Position numbers and translations under genes: made by a program. The notes under the pieces are model-generated. The model made no database searches. It was not told where the DNA came from and saw nothing but the letters and a program-made list of their open reading frames with translations. Positions 1-6,941 of a stretch of DNA of 28,675 bases are shown here, in pieces. Every line of letters begins with the position of its first letter. Positions within the stretch are counted from its first letter, which is position 1. Source of the stretch: SZUA-521 sp041738285 (GTDB lineage: Bacteria > Pseudomonadota > Gammaproteobacteria > Pseudomonadales > Azotimanducaceae); assembly GCA_041738285.1 (NCBI GenBank), contig JBGSQB010000216.1:1-28675 (forward strand). The letters are read 5' to 3'.

Positions 1-237
1 CTCGACGCTCGCATGCGCACTGCGCGACGCGGCGGCGCCGCTGCCATCGTCCAGCCCGTGTGCGGATCCGACAACGGTCATCCAGTAGGATTTTCACGAG
101 AGTTCTTTGCACAACTCATGTCGCTCGCGGGTGATCGCGGCGCACGGTCGGTAATCGCGGCAAACGCGGACGCTACCGTCACTGTATCTGTCGACGACCG
201 CGGCGTGATCGATGATCTCGATCAGCCGCCGGGCTGA
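1..237 (+). CDS. MobA/MocA-like nucleotidyltransferase, C-terminal part (5' end outside window)
   Basis: The reading frame is open from the left edge to a TGA and gives the last 78 residues of a protein. The order GHPVGFS, then GDRGAR about 14 residues later, then a Val-Asp-Asp near the end and a final D-D-L-D-Q-P matches the C-terminus of the MobA-like NTP-transferase fold found in molybdenum cofactor cytidylyltransferases (usual forms GHPV-F, L-GD-GAR and D-DTPED). Such enzymes transfer CMP or GMP to molybdopterin in the cytoplasm. The N-terminal nucleotide-binding motif lies outside the window, so the exact substrate cannot be told. The end overlaps the 3' end of the convergent nadK by 16 bases. 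Family assignment is by pattern memory only. Confidence 0.7.
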   Translation, partial: LDARMRTARRGGAAAIVQPVCGSDNGHPVGFSREFFAQLMSLAGDRGARSVIAANADATVTVSVDDRGVIDDLDQPPG

Positions 238-1118
238 TCGACGACAGTACCGCCCAGGCGGGACGCCCAGTCGAGCTTGCTGCGGCAGGCATCGTAGAAA
301 CTGTGATCGGTGGGATAGATCAACCGCAAAGGATGGGGGTACTTGGAAATTCGCACGATGTCAGCGGCGCGCAGCGACACGTCGACCTGGGAGTCGCAAC
401 TGAACTGCGGATTGGGAGAGGTGGTTCGCCCTACAACGACCTCGATGGTGCTCGAGCCGCGCACAACCAGCGGCCGCGACGTCAGCGTGTGGGGGAACAT
501 CGGCACCAGCACAATCGCATCGAGGTGCGGATGCATGATCGGCCCCCCGGCGGACAGCGCATAGGCCGTCGATCCCGTCGGCGACGCAACGATCAGCCCG
601 TCGGAGCGTTGGCTATAGACGAATTCACCGTCGATTCGGACATCGAACTCCATCATCCGTGACATGGTACCGGCATGCACCACCACATCGTTGAGTGCCG
701 TGGACGCGCCAACTTCATCACCGCCGCGATGGGCGGTGGCATGCAGTAAGAACCGATCATCGACCACATAGTCGCCATCCAGAACGGCGCTGAGTTTGCT
801 TTCGAGTTGCTCCGGCGACACGTCGGCGAGAAAGCCGAGGCCGCCGCGATTGATGCCGATCACCGGCACGCCGGACGCTGCGAGATCACGGGCAACCCCT
901 AGCAGGCTGCCGTCACCGCCCACCACGATGACGAGGTCACAGTCGCGACCCATCGCCACGCGCGCAAGCCGATCACGGTTCAACTGGGGCGCTGTGTTGT
1001 CCTCCAGCACGAGGTTGACGTGCCGTGCATCGAGAAAGTCCACCAGTGCATGCACGGTTTCAGCGATCGCTGGATTGGCGCGTCTTGCGACGATGCCGAT
1101 TCGGCTGAAGGAACTCAT
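222..1118 (-). CDS. nadK: NAD kinase
   Basis: ATP-dependent NAD kinase phosphorylates NAD to NADP in the cytoplasm. The 298-residue product has the diagnostic GGDGSLLG at residues 67-74, the downstream INRGGLGFL, and the catalytic-domain signature SQRSDGLIVASPTGSTAY followed by SAGGP. Length and layout match E. coli NadK (292 residues). The frame stays open to a start at 1181, but that adds 21 residues with no family counterpart. The ATG at 1118 (MSSFSRIGIVA) aligns best with the E. coli N-terminus; the ATG at 1130 is the alternative, and neither has a strong Shine-Dalgarno. The gene is divergent from cysE and convergent with the nucleotidyltransferase. Confidence 0.95.
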   Translation of the reverse strand: MSSFSRIGIVARRANPAIAETVHALVDFLDARHVNLVLEDNTAPQLNRDRLARVAMGRDCDLVIVVGGDGSLLGVARDLAASGVPVIGINRGGLGFLADVSPEQLESKLSAVLDGDYVVDDRFLLHATAHRGGDEVGASTALNDVVVHAGTMSRMMEFDVRIDGEFVYSQRSDGLIVASPTGSTAYALSAGGPIMHPHLDAIVLVPMFPHTLTSRPLVVRGSSTIEVVVGRTTSPNPQFSCDSQVDVSLRAADIVRISKYPHPLRLIYPTDHSFYDACRSKLDWASRLGGTVVDQPGG

Positions 1119-1153
1119 GGGTCGACTCATAGGCGTCACAAGCGCGATGCGGC

Positions 1154-1176
1154 AGTATAGCGCGTGCATCGATGCA
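1154..1176 (-). promoter_or_regulatory. nadK/cysE divergent intergenic: -10-like box and 12-bp palindrome
   Basis: The 144-base gap between nadK and cysE holds a TATACT on the minus strand (1154-1159), about 35 bases before the nadK ATG and suitable as a -10 box. Just upstream is the perfect palindrome TGCATCGATGCA (1165-1176). No good -35 sits at 17 bases, so the promoter call is weak. The palindrome lies where a -35 region or an operator would be. Seen directly; function is inferred. Confidence 0.3.
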
Positions 1177-1262
1177 ACCATCGAGCGCGGATTTGCGGTG
1201 GCTTTCTGCTTGAAATCTGAAACTCAGGCGTTCAGTCTGCTGCCGTCACAGGGACGAAGATC

Positions 1263-2111
1263 ATGACGAGCGCGCTGGACACACGACTTTCTCAAGTGCT
1301 GACCACGGCCAATACAAAGCTGCGCCGTGCGCCCGGGTCGAGCCTGTGGGAAGCGATGCGTCACGAGGCCGAAGTCAAGGCTGCCGCCGAGCCGATTCTC
1401 GGCAGTTACTTCCATGCCACAATTCTCAATCACAAGAGCTTTCGCTCTGCGTTGAGCTTTCGTCTGGCAAGCAAGATCGATACGCCGATGCTGCCGACCA
1501 TGATGATTCGCGACGTCATTGAAGAAGCCATGGCTGAAGATCCGAAGATGCTGATCGCGGCGGAGATCGACATTCTCGCCACCTACAACCGCGACCCCGC
1601 GTGTGAAGACGTGTCGACGCCATTCCTGTTCTTCAAGGGCTTCCATGCATTGCAGGCCCACCGCATCGCGCATTGGCTCTGGCACAAGGATCGACGTGCA
1701 CTGGCCCGCTTCTTTCAGAACCAGATCAGTTCGACCCTGGGTGTAGACATTCATCCGGCGGCGCGAATCGGCTCCGGCATCATGCTCGATCATGCGACCG
1801 GAATCGTGATCGGGGAAACCGCCGTGGTCGAAGACGACGTCTCGATCCTCCACGCCGTGACCCTGGGTGGGTCCGGCAAAGAGAGCGGTGACCGCCATCC
1901 CAAGATCCGCCGCGGTGTATTGCTTTCCGCCGGCTGCAAGATCATCGGCAACATCGAAGTCGGAGAAGGCGCCAAGGTCGGCGCCGGCAGCGTCGTTCTT
2001 CACGACGTGCCCCCTCATGTGACGGTCGCCGGCGTACCGGCGCAGATCGTGGGTCGTCCGGCCGGAGATTCACCCGCGCTCGATATGGATCACAGCCTGG
2101 ATTCGAAGTGA
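1263..2111 (+). CDS. cysE: Serine O-acetyltransferase
   Basis: CysE transfers acetyl from acetyl-CoA to L-serine, the first committed step of cysteine synthesis. The product has 282 residues (E. coli 273). The N-terminal helical domain begins around SSLWEAMRHEAE. The C-terminal left-handed beta-helix carries DIHPAARIG and MLDHATG; Asp162 and His177 keep the 15-residue spacing of the E. coli catalytic pair Asp143/His158. The acetyl-CoA site GGSGKESGDRHPKI and the turn NIEVGEGAKVGAGSVV are intact. The C-terminal tail ends in MDHSLDSK rather than the Ile that binds CysK in E. coli, so the classic cysteine-synthase contact cannot be assumed. The ATG sits behind a weak GGGACGAAG. The stop overlaps the next gene's GTG. 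Confidence 0.96.
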   Translation: MTSALDTRLSQVLTTANTKLRRAPGSSLWEAMRHEAEVKAAAEPILGSYFHATILNHKSFRSALSFRLASKIDTPMLPTMMIRDVIEEAMAEDPKMLIAAEIDILATYNRDPACEDVSTPFLFFKGFHALQAHRIAHWLWHKDRRALARFFQNQISSTLGVDIHPAARIGSGIMLDHATGIVIGETAVVEDDVSILHAVTLGGSGKESGDRHPKIRRGVLLSAGCKIIGNIEVGEGAKVGAGSVVLHDVPPHVTVAGVPAQIVGRPAGDSPALDMDHSLDSK

Positions 2112-2314
2112 CCGCGGCCGACCCGCACTGCCCCGAGTGCCGCATCGAGGGGATGGCGCACATCGTGTCGCGCGAGAGTCGCGAGCGTTCCCGTAGCCGG
2201 GATCCCTGGTTCATCGTCGTGCACTGTGATGCGTGCGGACACGTCTACGGCGTGTTCGCCAAGCACGTATTCAGTCAGCGGGAGGCACCTCGACTCGTGC
2301 TACCCAAGGAATAA
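2108..2314 (+). CDS. Small zinc-ribbon protein coupled to cysE
   Basis: This is a 68-residue basic protein with two CxxC pairs (Cys8/Cys11 and Cys40/Cys43), the spacing of a zinc ribbon. The second knuckle is CDACGHVYGVFAKH, typical of rubredoxin-like metal-binding ribbons. The start is a GTG that shares four bases with the cysE stop (GTGA), so translation is probably coupled. I do not recognise a named family. A role in RNA/DNA or protein contact is possible from the RESRERSRSRD stretch, but that is only inference. The stop codon TAA (2312-2314) is followed two bases later by the palindromic repeat element, which may serve as the transcript end. Confidence 0.7.
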   Translation: MTAADPHCPECRIEGMAHIVSRESRERSRSRDPWFIVVHCDACGHVYGVFAKHVFSQREAPRLVLPKE

Positions 2315-2316
2315 TT

Positions 2317-2416
2317 GGGGACAGTAATTGGGGACAGTTGACCTATTTCGCACCGCAGCCTCAGTTACTCCTCGGTGCGCGAGCGAAATAGGTCAACTGT
2401 CCCCGATTACTGTTCC
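2317..2416. repeat. Palindromic repeat element, copy 1
   Basis: The core has 21-bp perfect inverted arms at 2330-2350 (starting GGGGACAGTTGACC) and 2384-2404, separated by a 33-base loop. Imperfect pairing continues outward, because GGGGACAGTAAT at 2317-2328 pairs with ATTACTGTTCC at 2406-2416, giving a stem of about 34 bp. Inside the loop, CACCG and CGGTG can add an inner stem. The element fills the whole gap between two convergent stop codons (TAA 2312-2314 on plus, TAG 2416-2418 on minus). A second copy with identical arms lies at 16991-17087. It resembles the extragenic palindromes linked to REP-associated tyrosine transposases, but no such transposase is in the window. Confidence 0.85.
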
Positions 2417-3162
2417 TATCGATCCGTCTCGCCGCGCAGCAGCTGCTGCAGGCGGCGATTGCGGCTCTGCTCGTGGCGCAGCAGCGATTTCAGGCGCTGA
2501 ATTTCGTCGCGGCAGCCACGCACCTGGTCGAGGTAGATCTGCTGCTGCTGCTCGAGATCGGAGCGGTATTTGCGCGTCGCAGTTTCAAGGTTTTGATTGT
2601 GCTGACGGATCAGCTGCTGCAGGCTGACGCGGCCTTCATCACCGAACGCCTCCTCGAGCTTCTGCTGTTTCACCGCTTTGAGTGCAGCCGGTGACGCGGG
2701 GAAGTCGACTTCCTCGGCCTTGGTGAGTTTGAGACTCAGCCGATTGCGCCATACCGCCCGCTGCACGATCTTGATCGGATTGGCTTCGCCCTCACCTTCG
2801 GGCTCCCACATGTTGGTCGCGTGCCAGGACACCGAGCACTGGCTCTTGCAGGATAGGCGGATCGGGCCGCAGCCCACATCCGGACCGGGCCCGGCATGGC
2901 GTACCAGGTGTCGAAGCGGAACGCTGAAGTCCGGATCCGCGTGACCGTTTTCGTCGATTCGAAGCAAGAAACAGACAGCGCCGCGTACCGCAAGTCCTGT
3001 ACCCACTACGACGTAGGCGCCTCGCACTTGGCTGGCAGCAAAGGCCTGCAAGGTCGCGGCACCGTTGAGTAGCGCCTCGAACTCCGTGTAATGCATTTCG
3101 GTGCTGACTTCGCTTCCATCGAAGAAGAACACCGCTTCCGCGAAAGCGTCCTGCTGACTCAT
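2416..3162 (-). CDS. Conserved hypothetical protein with C-terminal coiled coil
   Basis: The 248-residue product starts at the ATG at 3162, which has AGAGGA six bases upstream and overlaps the preceding ORF's stop as ATGA. The frame is open 12 codons further upstream, but that stretch is the out-of-frame shadow of the upstream ORF. The N-terminal ~110 residues form a compact alpha/beta-looking domain with FFFDGSEVSTEMHY and RLSCKSQCSVSWHATNMWEPE. From about residue 150 on it becomes a charged Gln/Arg/Leu-rich helix (LEQQQQIYLDQVRGC, IQRLKSLLRHEQSRNRRLQQLL), a likely coiled coil. No signal peptide or membrane segment is seen. I recall similar proteins in pseudomonads without a known role. Confidence 0.8.
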   Translation of the reverse strand: MSQQDAFAEAVFFFDGSEVSTEMHYTEFEALLNGAATLQAFAASQVRGAYVVVGTGLAVRGAVCFLLRIDENGHADPDFSVPLRHLVRHAGPGPDVGCGPIRLSCKSQCSVSWHATNMWEPEGEGEANPIKIVQRAVWRNRLSLKLTKAEEVDFPASPAALKAVKQQKLEEAFGDEGRVSLQQLIRQHNQNLETATRKYRSDLEQQQQIYLDQVRGCRDEIQRLKSLLRHEQSRNRRLQQLLRGETDR

Positions 3163-3348
3163 TCCCAGTCCTCTGCGTACGTCCCGGGTGCGTTGCACCC
3201 CTGCGCATTACAGCGGATCTGAGGGATCGCCGCCCTGGGGCCGGTCACGCTCCCATTGCGACGGACATCACCGTCAGAGTTCGATGGCGTCGTCGATCGG
3301 CGGCCGGGAGAGCGGCGGGACGACTTCGAGGATTTCTTCGAGTTCCAT
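3159..3348 (-). pseudogene. Small ORF with +1 frameshift, coupled to the downstream hypothetical
   Basis: From ATG 3348 the frame encodes MELEEILEVVPPLSRPP then IDDAIEL and a TGA at 3274-3276. Skipping one base (CTC-T-GAC) continues into a second frame reading DGDVRRNGSVTG to RCNAQGCNAPGTYAEDWE, whose TGA overlaps the next gene's ATG by four bases. The joined product would have 62 residues and an exact number of codons. In the second frame the stretch before the junction reads as an unlikely Ser/Arg-rich string, which supports one split gene. The site looks superficially like prfB (CTT-TGA-C) but has no upstream Shine-Dalgarno-like stimulator. A real mutation, a sequence error or a programmed shift are all possible. 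Confidence 0.5.
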
Positions 3349-3365
3349 GGCGCAAGCCTAGTCCA

Positions 3366-3380
3366 GATCTGTGACAGATC
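3366..3380. promoter_or_regulatory. 15-base dyad between divergent genes
   Basis: GATCTGT-G-ACAGATC is a perfect 7-bp inverted repeat around one central base. It lies in the 103-base gap between the minus-strand small ORF (start 3348) and the plus-strand exported phosphatase-like gene (start 3452). On the minus strand, TTGATC (3377-3382, overlapping the dyad's edge) and TAGGCT (3355-3360) sit 16 bases apart as a possible weak promoter. The position fits an operator, but there is no regulator gene nearby to pair it with. Confidence 0.35.
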
Positions 3381-3451
3381 AATGACGCTCGAGACCGTCG
3401 CCCGCGCCGTCCATCGGTTACGCTTGCGCACAGGCATTTGGAGTATCTTCG

Positions 3452-3952
3452 ATGCGGACTCAACTGATTGCTGTCGTGGCGCTGCTGGGTCTGATGGCGC
3501 CTGCGCATGCGGACGAGGCCATCGTCAATCCACTGATCGTGTCTCCGACGGTGACTCTCGCGGGCGCGCTCGGACCCGGCGCCGAAGCTGCGCTCACTGC
3601 CCGCGGCATCGCCACCATCGTCGACCTGCGCACCCCAGAAGAAGGTACCGAAGAGGCGCGGGGGCGATTCGAAGCGGCGGGCTTCCGCTACATCAACTTC
3701 CCAACCACGGCTGACGCGCCCGATGCCGCGCATCTGGCCACGTTCGTCGCCCTTGTCGATGCCGAAAGCCGTGCGCCGATGCTGATGCACTGCGCTTCCG
3801 GCAATCGGGCCGGCATGATGTGGGGTCTTTACCAACTCGAACACGGCGTTCCCCTGGCGGACGTGCTGCGCGCGGTGGCGCCTGTCGTCACCAAGGCGTC
3901 ACTACGTGAAGAGATCGAACACCACGCAGCCGGGATGGCGCCGTCGGGTTGA
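3452..3952 (+). CDS. Exported dual-specificity phosphatase-like protein
   Basis: The 166-residue product has a clear signal peptide (RTQLIAVVALLGLMAPAHA, cleavage probably after residue 20), so it should be periplasmic. The mature part has the cysteine-phosphatase loop HCASGNRAG (Cys114, Arg119, the Cx5R motif) and an upstream IVDLRTPEEG that resembles the beta-lactamase-hydrolase-like/DSP group of the tyrosine phosphatase superfamily. The substrate is unknown. GGAG lies eight bases before the ATG. The gene stands alone on its strand, with the divergent small ORF upstream and an AT-rich gap downstream. Catalytic residues are visible; the phosphatase role is inferred from the family. Confidence 0.8.
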   Translation: MRTQLIAVVALLGLMAPAHADEAIVNPLIVSPTVTLAGALGPGAEAALTARGIATIVDLRTPEEGTEEARGRFEAAGFRYINFPTTADAPDAAHLATFVALVDAESRAPMLMHCASGNRAGMMWGLYQLEHGVPLADVLRAVAPVVTKASLREEIEHHAAGMAPSG

Positions 3953-4086
3953 TGAGCGATGCGTCAGTTTATTGACGAATCAACTTAATGAAACACTCAT
4001 AACACATTGTATTTACTTGTGAATTAGTGTCGATTTCGTCCCGGATACCACTATGATCGCGGCGCGTTAAGCAGGTCACACAACGC
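3953..4086 (+). promoter_or_regulatory. AT-rich intergenic region with possible promoter
   Basis: About 110 bases here are markedly AT-richer than the surroundings. Near the start is a short dyad CGTCA-TTTAT-like spacer-TGACG (3962-3977). TATGAT at 4052-4057 is a good -10 candidate, but the hexamer 17 bases upstream (GTCGAT, 4029-4034) is a poor -35. The region probably holds the promoter of the following gene; nothing else was recognised. Confidence 0.3.
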
Positions 4087-4464
4087 ATGCGACATCGATT
4101 CGATTCCAATAACGGGATATTCGTCCACACGCTTTCGGCACCGGTCCGGTTGGCCGAGTTCAAGGCGATTCAGCGGGACAGCTACGCGGCCGAGCCGCGC
4201 TCGCGTTACGCGCGCGTGCTGTGGGATCTCGGCGGTCACTGCCTGCTCTGGTCATATCTCGAAATCGTCGGCGCGGATACCGACTTCATCGGCTGGCTGA
4301 CCAGTCGGCGTCCGCACGGCCGGACGGCATTCGTCACGCCGCTGAAGACGAATCACGTGCTGCTCGGCCATCTGCGGGCCGCCCATGCCTGGCCGACCGA
4401 GTGGGCGTTCTTCGCAACGGTAGACGAAGCGCGGGCCTGGTTGATCGGCGCCGCGCCACGCTGA
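4087..4464 (+). CDS. SpoIIAA/STAS-like fold protein
   Basis: This is a 125-residue soluble protein with no signal peptide. The run NNGIFVHTLSAPVRLAEF, then RVLWDLGG, then RTAFVTPLKTNHVLLGHLRA, ending WAFFATVDEARAWL, follows the beta-alpha layout of SpoIIAA-like/STAS small proteins, which commonly end in 'F-t-deAlaWL'. No catalytic residues are known for this group, and proposed roles are in lipid or protein binding. Assignment is by pattern of strands and the C-terminal motif, not by a search. It is followed after 122 bases by a tiny membrane-protein gene on the same strand. Confidence 0.65.
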   Translation: MRHRFDSNNGIFVHTLSAPVRLAEFKAIQRDSYAAEPRSRYARVLWDLGGHCLLWSYLEIVGADTDFIGWLTSRRPHGRTAFVTPLKTNHVLLGHLRAAHAWPTEWAFFATVDEARAWLIGAAPR

Positions 4465-4586
4465 GTGCGCCAGACATTGGCGAACGTTGCCACTTCGACC
4501 TTGCCAGCGCGCGTGATATCAATGGGTTACGACTGGCACGTGAATTGCTTTCTAGGTCGAGAAACATCTTCGTCGAGGGCACCCTC

Positions 4587-4760
4587 ATGACCATCCCCCG
4601 CAAAGCCCATCGCGCCCGAGCGCTGCGCATCGGCGCCTGTGTTGCCATCGGTGTGTTGGGGCTGATCGGACTCGTCATCCCGATCCTGCCCGGGATTCCA
4701 CTCCTGATTGTTGCCGGCGTGCTGCTCAACTCACCGCTGCCAATAGAACGTCGACGCTGA
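4587..4760 (+). CDS. Small single-span membrane protein (DUF454/PGPGW-like)
   Basis: The 57-residue product starts at an ATG preceded by GTCGAGGGC. It has a basic N-terminus (PRKAHRARALR), then a long hydrophobic stretch GLIGLVIPILPGIPLLIVAG, and a charged end RRR. A Pro-Gly pair in the middle of the hydrophobic region is typical of the short inner-membrane families DUF454 (YbaN) and PGPGW, but this protein is shorter than a complete DUF454 protein. It could form one membrane helix or a hairpin. Upstream of the ATG the frame is open but reads as a shadow of the previous gene. The function is unknown. Confidence 0.55.
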   Translation: MTIPRKAHRARALRIGACVAIGVLGLIGLVIPILPGIPLLIVAGVLLNSPLPIERRR

Positions 4761-4761
4761 A

Positions 4762-4795
4762 GCGCCCGTTCGGAAATTACGGATCGTGCGGGCGC
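4762..4795 (+). terminator. Possible stem-loop after the small membrane protein
   Basis: GCGCCCG (4762-4768) and CGGGCGC (4789-4795) form a perfect 7-bp GC stem around a 20-base loop, directly after the stop codon. There is no T tract, so intrinsic termination is doubtful. It could be an RNA-stabilising hairpin instead. Confidence 0.25.
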
Positions 4796-4841
4796 CACTG
4801 CCTCTGCGATAACAACCGGTCGGCAGCAATGTGCAGGTGGC

Positions 4842-6296
4842 ATGACGGTTCGTTTGGTGATCATCGGCGCGGGGTACGCCGGGATTGGTCTTGGCATCGC
4901 GCTCAAGCGTGCTGGCATCGATGCGTTCACCATTCTCGAAGCGGCCAGCCGCGTCGGGGGCACCTGGCGCGACAATACCTATCCCGGATGCAGCTGCGAC
5001 AGTCCTGCCTTCCAGTACTGCTATTCCTTCGAGCAGAAGACCGATTGGACCCAGCGTTGGGTGTCGCACGCCGAAATCCTGCGCTACCTCGAACACTGCG
5101 TGCGGAAGTACCACCTCACCTCCCACATCCGCTGCGGGGTGACCGTGGCCAGCGCGACCTTCGACGCGGACGCGCAGCTGTGGCGAGTCACCACGGATGC
5201 AGGTGAGGAATACACCGGCGAGGTGCTGGTGAGCGCGGTGGGACAACTCACCACCCCACGGATCCCCGACCTGCCCCACCTCGACACCTTTGCCGGCAGG
5301 CGTTTTCATTCTGCGCGATGGGACCATGGCACCGACCTCGCCGGTAGACGTGTCGCAGTCGTTGGTACCGCCGCCAGCGCCATTCAACTCATACCGCACG
5401 TTGCGCGGGTCGCGACGCGTGTGTCCGTGTTGCAACGCTCGCCGAACTGGTTGCTGCCGCGTGGCAACCGCCCGTTCACTGCCACCGAACAGGCCCGTTT
5501 CGAAAGCCACCCGCAGTGGCGTCGCCTGTACCGGTGGTGGCAATGGATGCGTCACGAAAGTCGATTCCCCGTGTTTCGCGCTCAGCGGTGGCTGTCGAGG
5601 CCACTGGCCGCCATGGCGCAGGCCCACATGCGGCGCATCATCCGATCGCCCGAGCTGCAGCAGCGGCTGCAGCCCGACTTTCCGATCGGCGCCAAGCGCA
5701 TCCTGATCTCAGATGACTACTACGAGAGCCTCAATCGCGCCAACGTCGAGTTGATTACGCAGCCCATCGCGGACATCGAACCGCATGGCATTCGGCTCGC
5801 GAACGGCAGTCGGATTGACGCTGACGTGATCGTCTTCGCGACCGGCTTTCGCGCCGCCGAGTTTCTACGTCACATCGATATCCGCGGCATGGAAGGTCTC
5901 TCTCTGCAGGACCAGTGGCGCGGGGGTGCACAGGCGTATCTGGGCATCTCCGTGAGCGGGTTTCCGAACTTCTTCCTGATGTACGGCCCCAACACCAACC
6001 TCGGTCACAACTCGATCGTCTTCATGATCGAGTGTCAGGCTCGATACATCGTCGATGCGGTTCGCACACTCGACAGGCACGGCCTGCGTACTGTCGACGT
6101 GCGTCCCGACGTGCAGGCTCGGTTCGATCAGCGCCAGCAGGCTCGCCTCGCCCGCACCGTGTGGGCGCTGGCCCCGAACAGCTGGTATACGCATTCGAGC
6201 GGTCGCATCACCAACAATTGGGCAGGCACCACGATCGAGTACTGGTGGCGCACGCGCCGTTTCGATCTGGCACGCTACCACGCAACGCATCAGTGA
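4842..6296 (+). CDS. Flavin-containing (Baeyer-Villiger-type) monooxygenase
   Basis: The 484-residue FAD/NADPH enzyme would insert oxygen into ketones or hydroxylate a lipophilic substrate. The FAD Rossmann motif is GAGYAGIG (residues 9-16), followed by EAASRVGGTWRDNTYPGC, which is typical of this class. The Baeyer-Villiger fingerprint FAGRRFHSARWD is at 150-161. The NADPH-site motif is GTAASA at 175-180, where most relatives have GTGASA. The C-terminal part contains YGPNTNLGHNS, also typical. AGGTGG precedes the ATG at good distance. It is a single gene, convergent with maiA with only 12 bases between the stops. The substrate cannot be read from sequence; nearby P450 and aromatic genes suggest a catabolic setting. 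Confidence 0.88.
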   Translation: MTVRLVIIGAGYAGIGLGIALKRAGIDAFTILEAASRVGGTWRDNTYPGCSCDSPAFQYCYSFEQKTDWTQRWVSHAEILRYLEHCVRKYHLTSHIRCGVTVASATFDADAQLWRVTTDAGEEYTGEVLVSAVGQLTTPRIPDLPHLDTFAGRRFHSARWDHGTDLAGRRVAVVGTAASAIQLIPHVARVATRVSVLQRSPNWLLPRGNRPFTATEQARFESHPQWRRLYRWWQWMRHESRFPVFRAQRWLSRPLAAMAQAHMRRIIRSPELQQRLQPDFPIGAKRILISDDYYESLNRANVELITQPIADIEPHGIRLANGSRIDADVIVFATGFRAAEFLRHIDIRGMEGLSLQDQWRGGAQAYLGISVSGFPNFFLMYGPNTNLGHNSIVFMIECQARYIVDAVRTLDRHGLRTVDVRPDVQARFDQRQQARLARTVWALAPNSWYTHSSGRITNNWAGTTIEYWWRTRRFDLARYHATHQ

Positions 6297-6308
6297 TTGG
6301 CCGACCGC

Positions 6309-6941
6309 TCAATCAGCCGGAGCGTCCGGTTGCAGGACGGGGTGCGCAGCTGCGACCGCAGGAATCTCGTTCATCGCCGCATCGATTGCGACCAGGCGCG
6401 GGTAATTGGCGAGTTCGACATTGAAGCGGCGTGCGTTGAATATCTGTGGCACGAGACAGACATCAGCGATCGTCATTTGATCGCCCAGGCAGAATGGTTC
6501 GGCGATGACCGTCGACTCCAACGCAGCAAACGCACGATGAACCCATTGCGCGTACCACGCATCGCGACCCGCCTGATCGACGTTGAGGTTGTCGCGCAGA
6601 AAGTTGAGAGCGCTCATGTTGTTGAGCGGATGCGTATCGCATGCAATCGCGCAGGCGAAGCTGCGTGCCTGCGCGCGACGCCACGGATCGCCAGGCAGCA
6701 GCGCGGGTTCCGGACAGATCTGTTCCAGGTACTCGATGATGGCCAGCGACTGACCCAACATTCGGCCGTCGACCTCCAGCGTCGGCACCAGGCCCAGTGG
6801 ATTGCGCGAACGATAATCGGGCCCGGCCTGTTCGCCGCTCAGCAGATTGACCGGGACGCTCGTGTAGACGAGCCCTTTGACGTTCAGCGCGATCCGTACT
6901 CGATACGCCGCTGACGACCGGAAGTACGTGAACAGTTTCAT
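6309..6941 (-). CDS. maiA: Maleylacetoacetate isomerase (zeta-class GST)
   Basis: It converts maleylacetoacetate to fumarylacetoacetate with glutathione as cofactor, the second step of homogentisate breakdown after ring cleavage. The 210 residues match the usual length. The zeta-class motif SSAAYRVRIAL is at residues 9-19 (usual SSxSxRVRIAL), NPLGLVPTLEVDG and the gamma-motif-like GQSLAIIEYLE follow, and the C-terminal domain has LGDQMTIADVCLVPQIFNA and ends HPVLQPDAP. The first Ser of the motif is present. The start overlaps the fumarylacetoacetase stop by four bases, and it is the last gene of the operon. Confidence 0.93.
   Translation of the reverse strand: MKLFTYFRSSAAYRVRIALNVKGLVYTSVPVNLLSGEQAGPDYRSRNPLGLVPTLEVDGRMLGQSLAIIEYLEQICPEPALLPGDPWRRAQARSFACAIACDTHPLNNMSALNFLRDNLNVDQAGRDAWYAQWVHRAFAALESTVIAEPFCLGDQMTIADVCLVPQIFNARRFNVELANYPRLVAIDAAMNEIPAVAAAHPVLQPDAPAD

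Noticed and set aside
3274..3276. Programmed +1 frameshift like prfB at CTC-TGA-C
   Set aside because: The tRNA could not re-pair well after slipping to TCT and no upstream stimulator is present; kept only as a split ORF with unknown cause.
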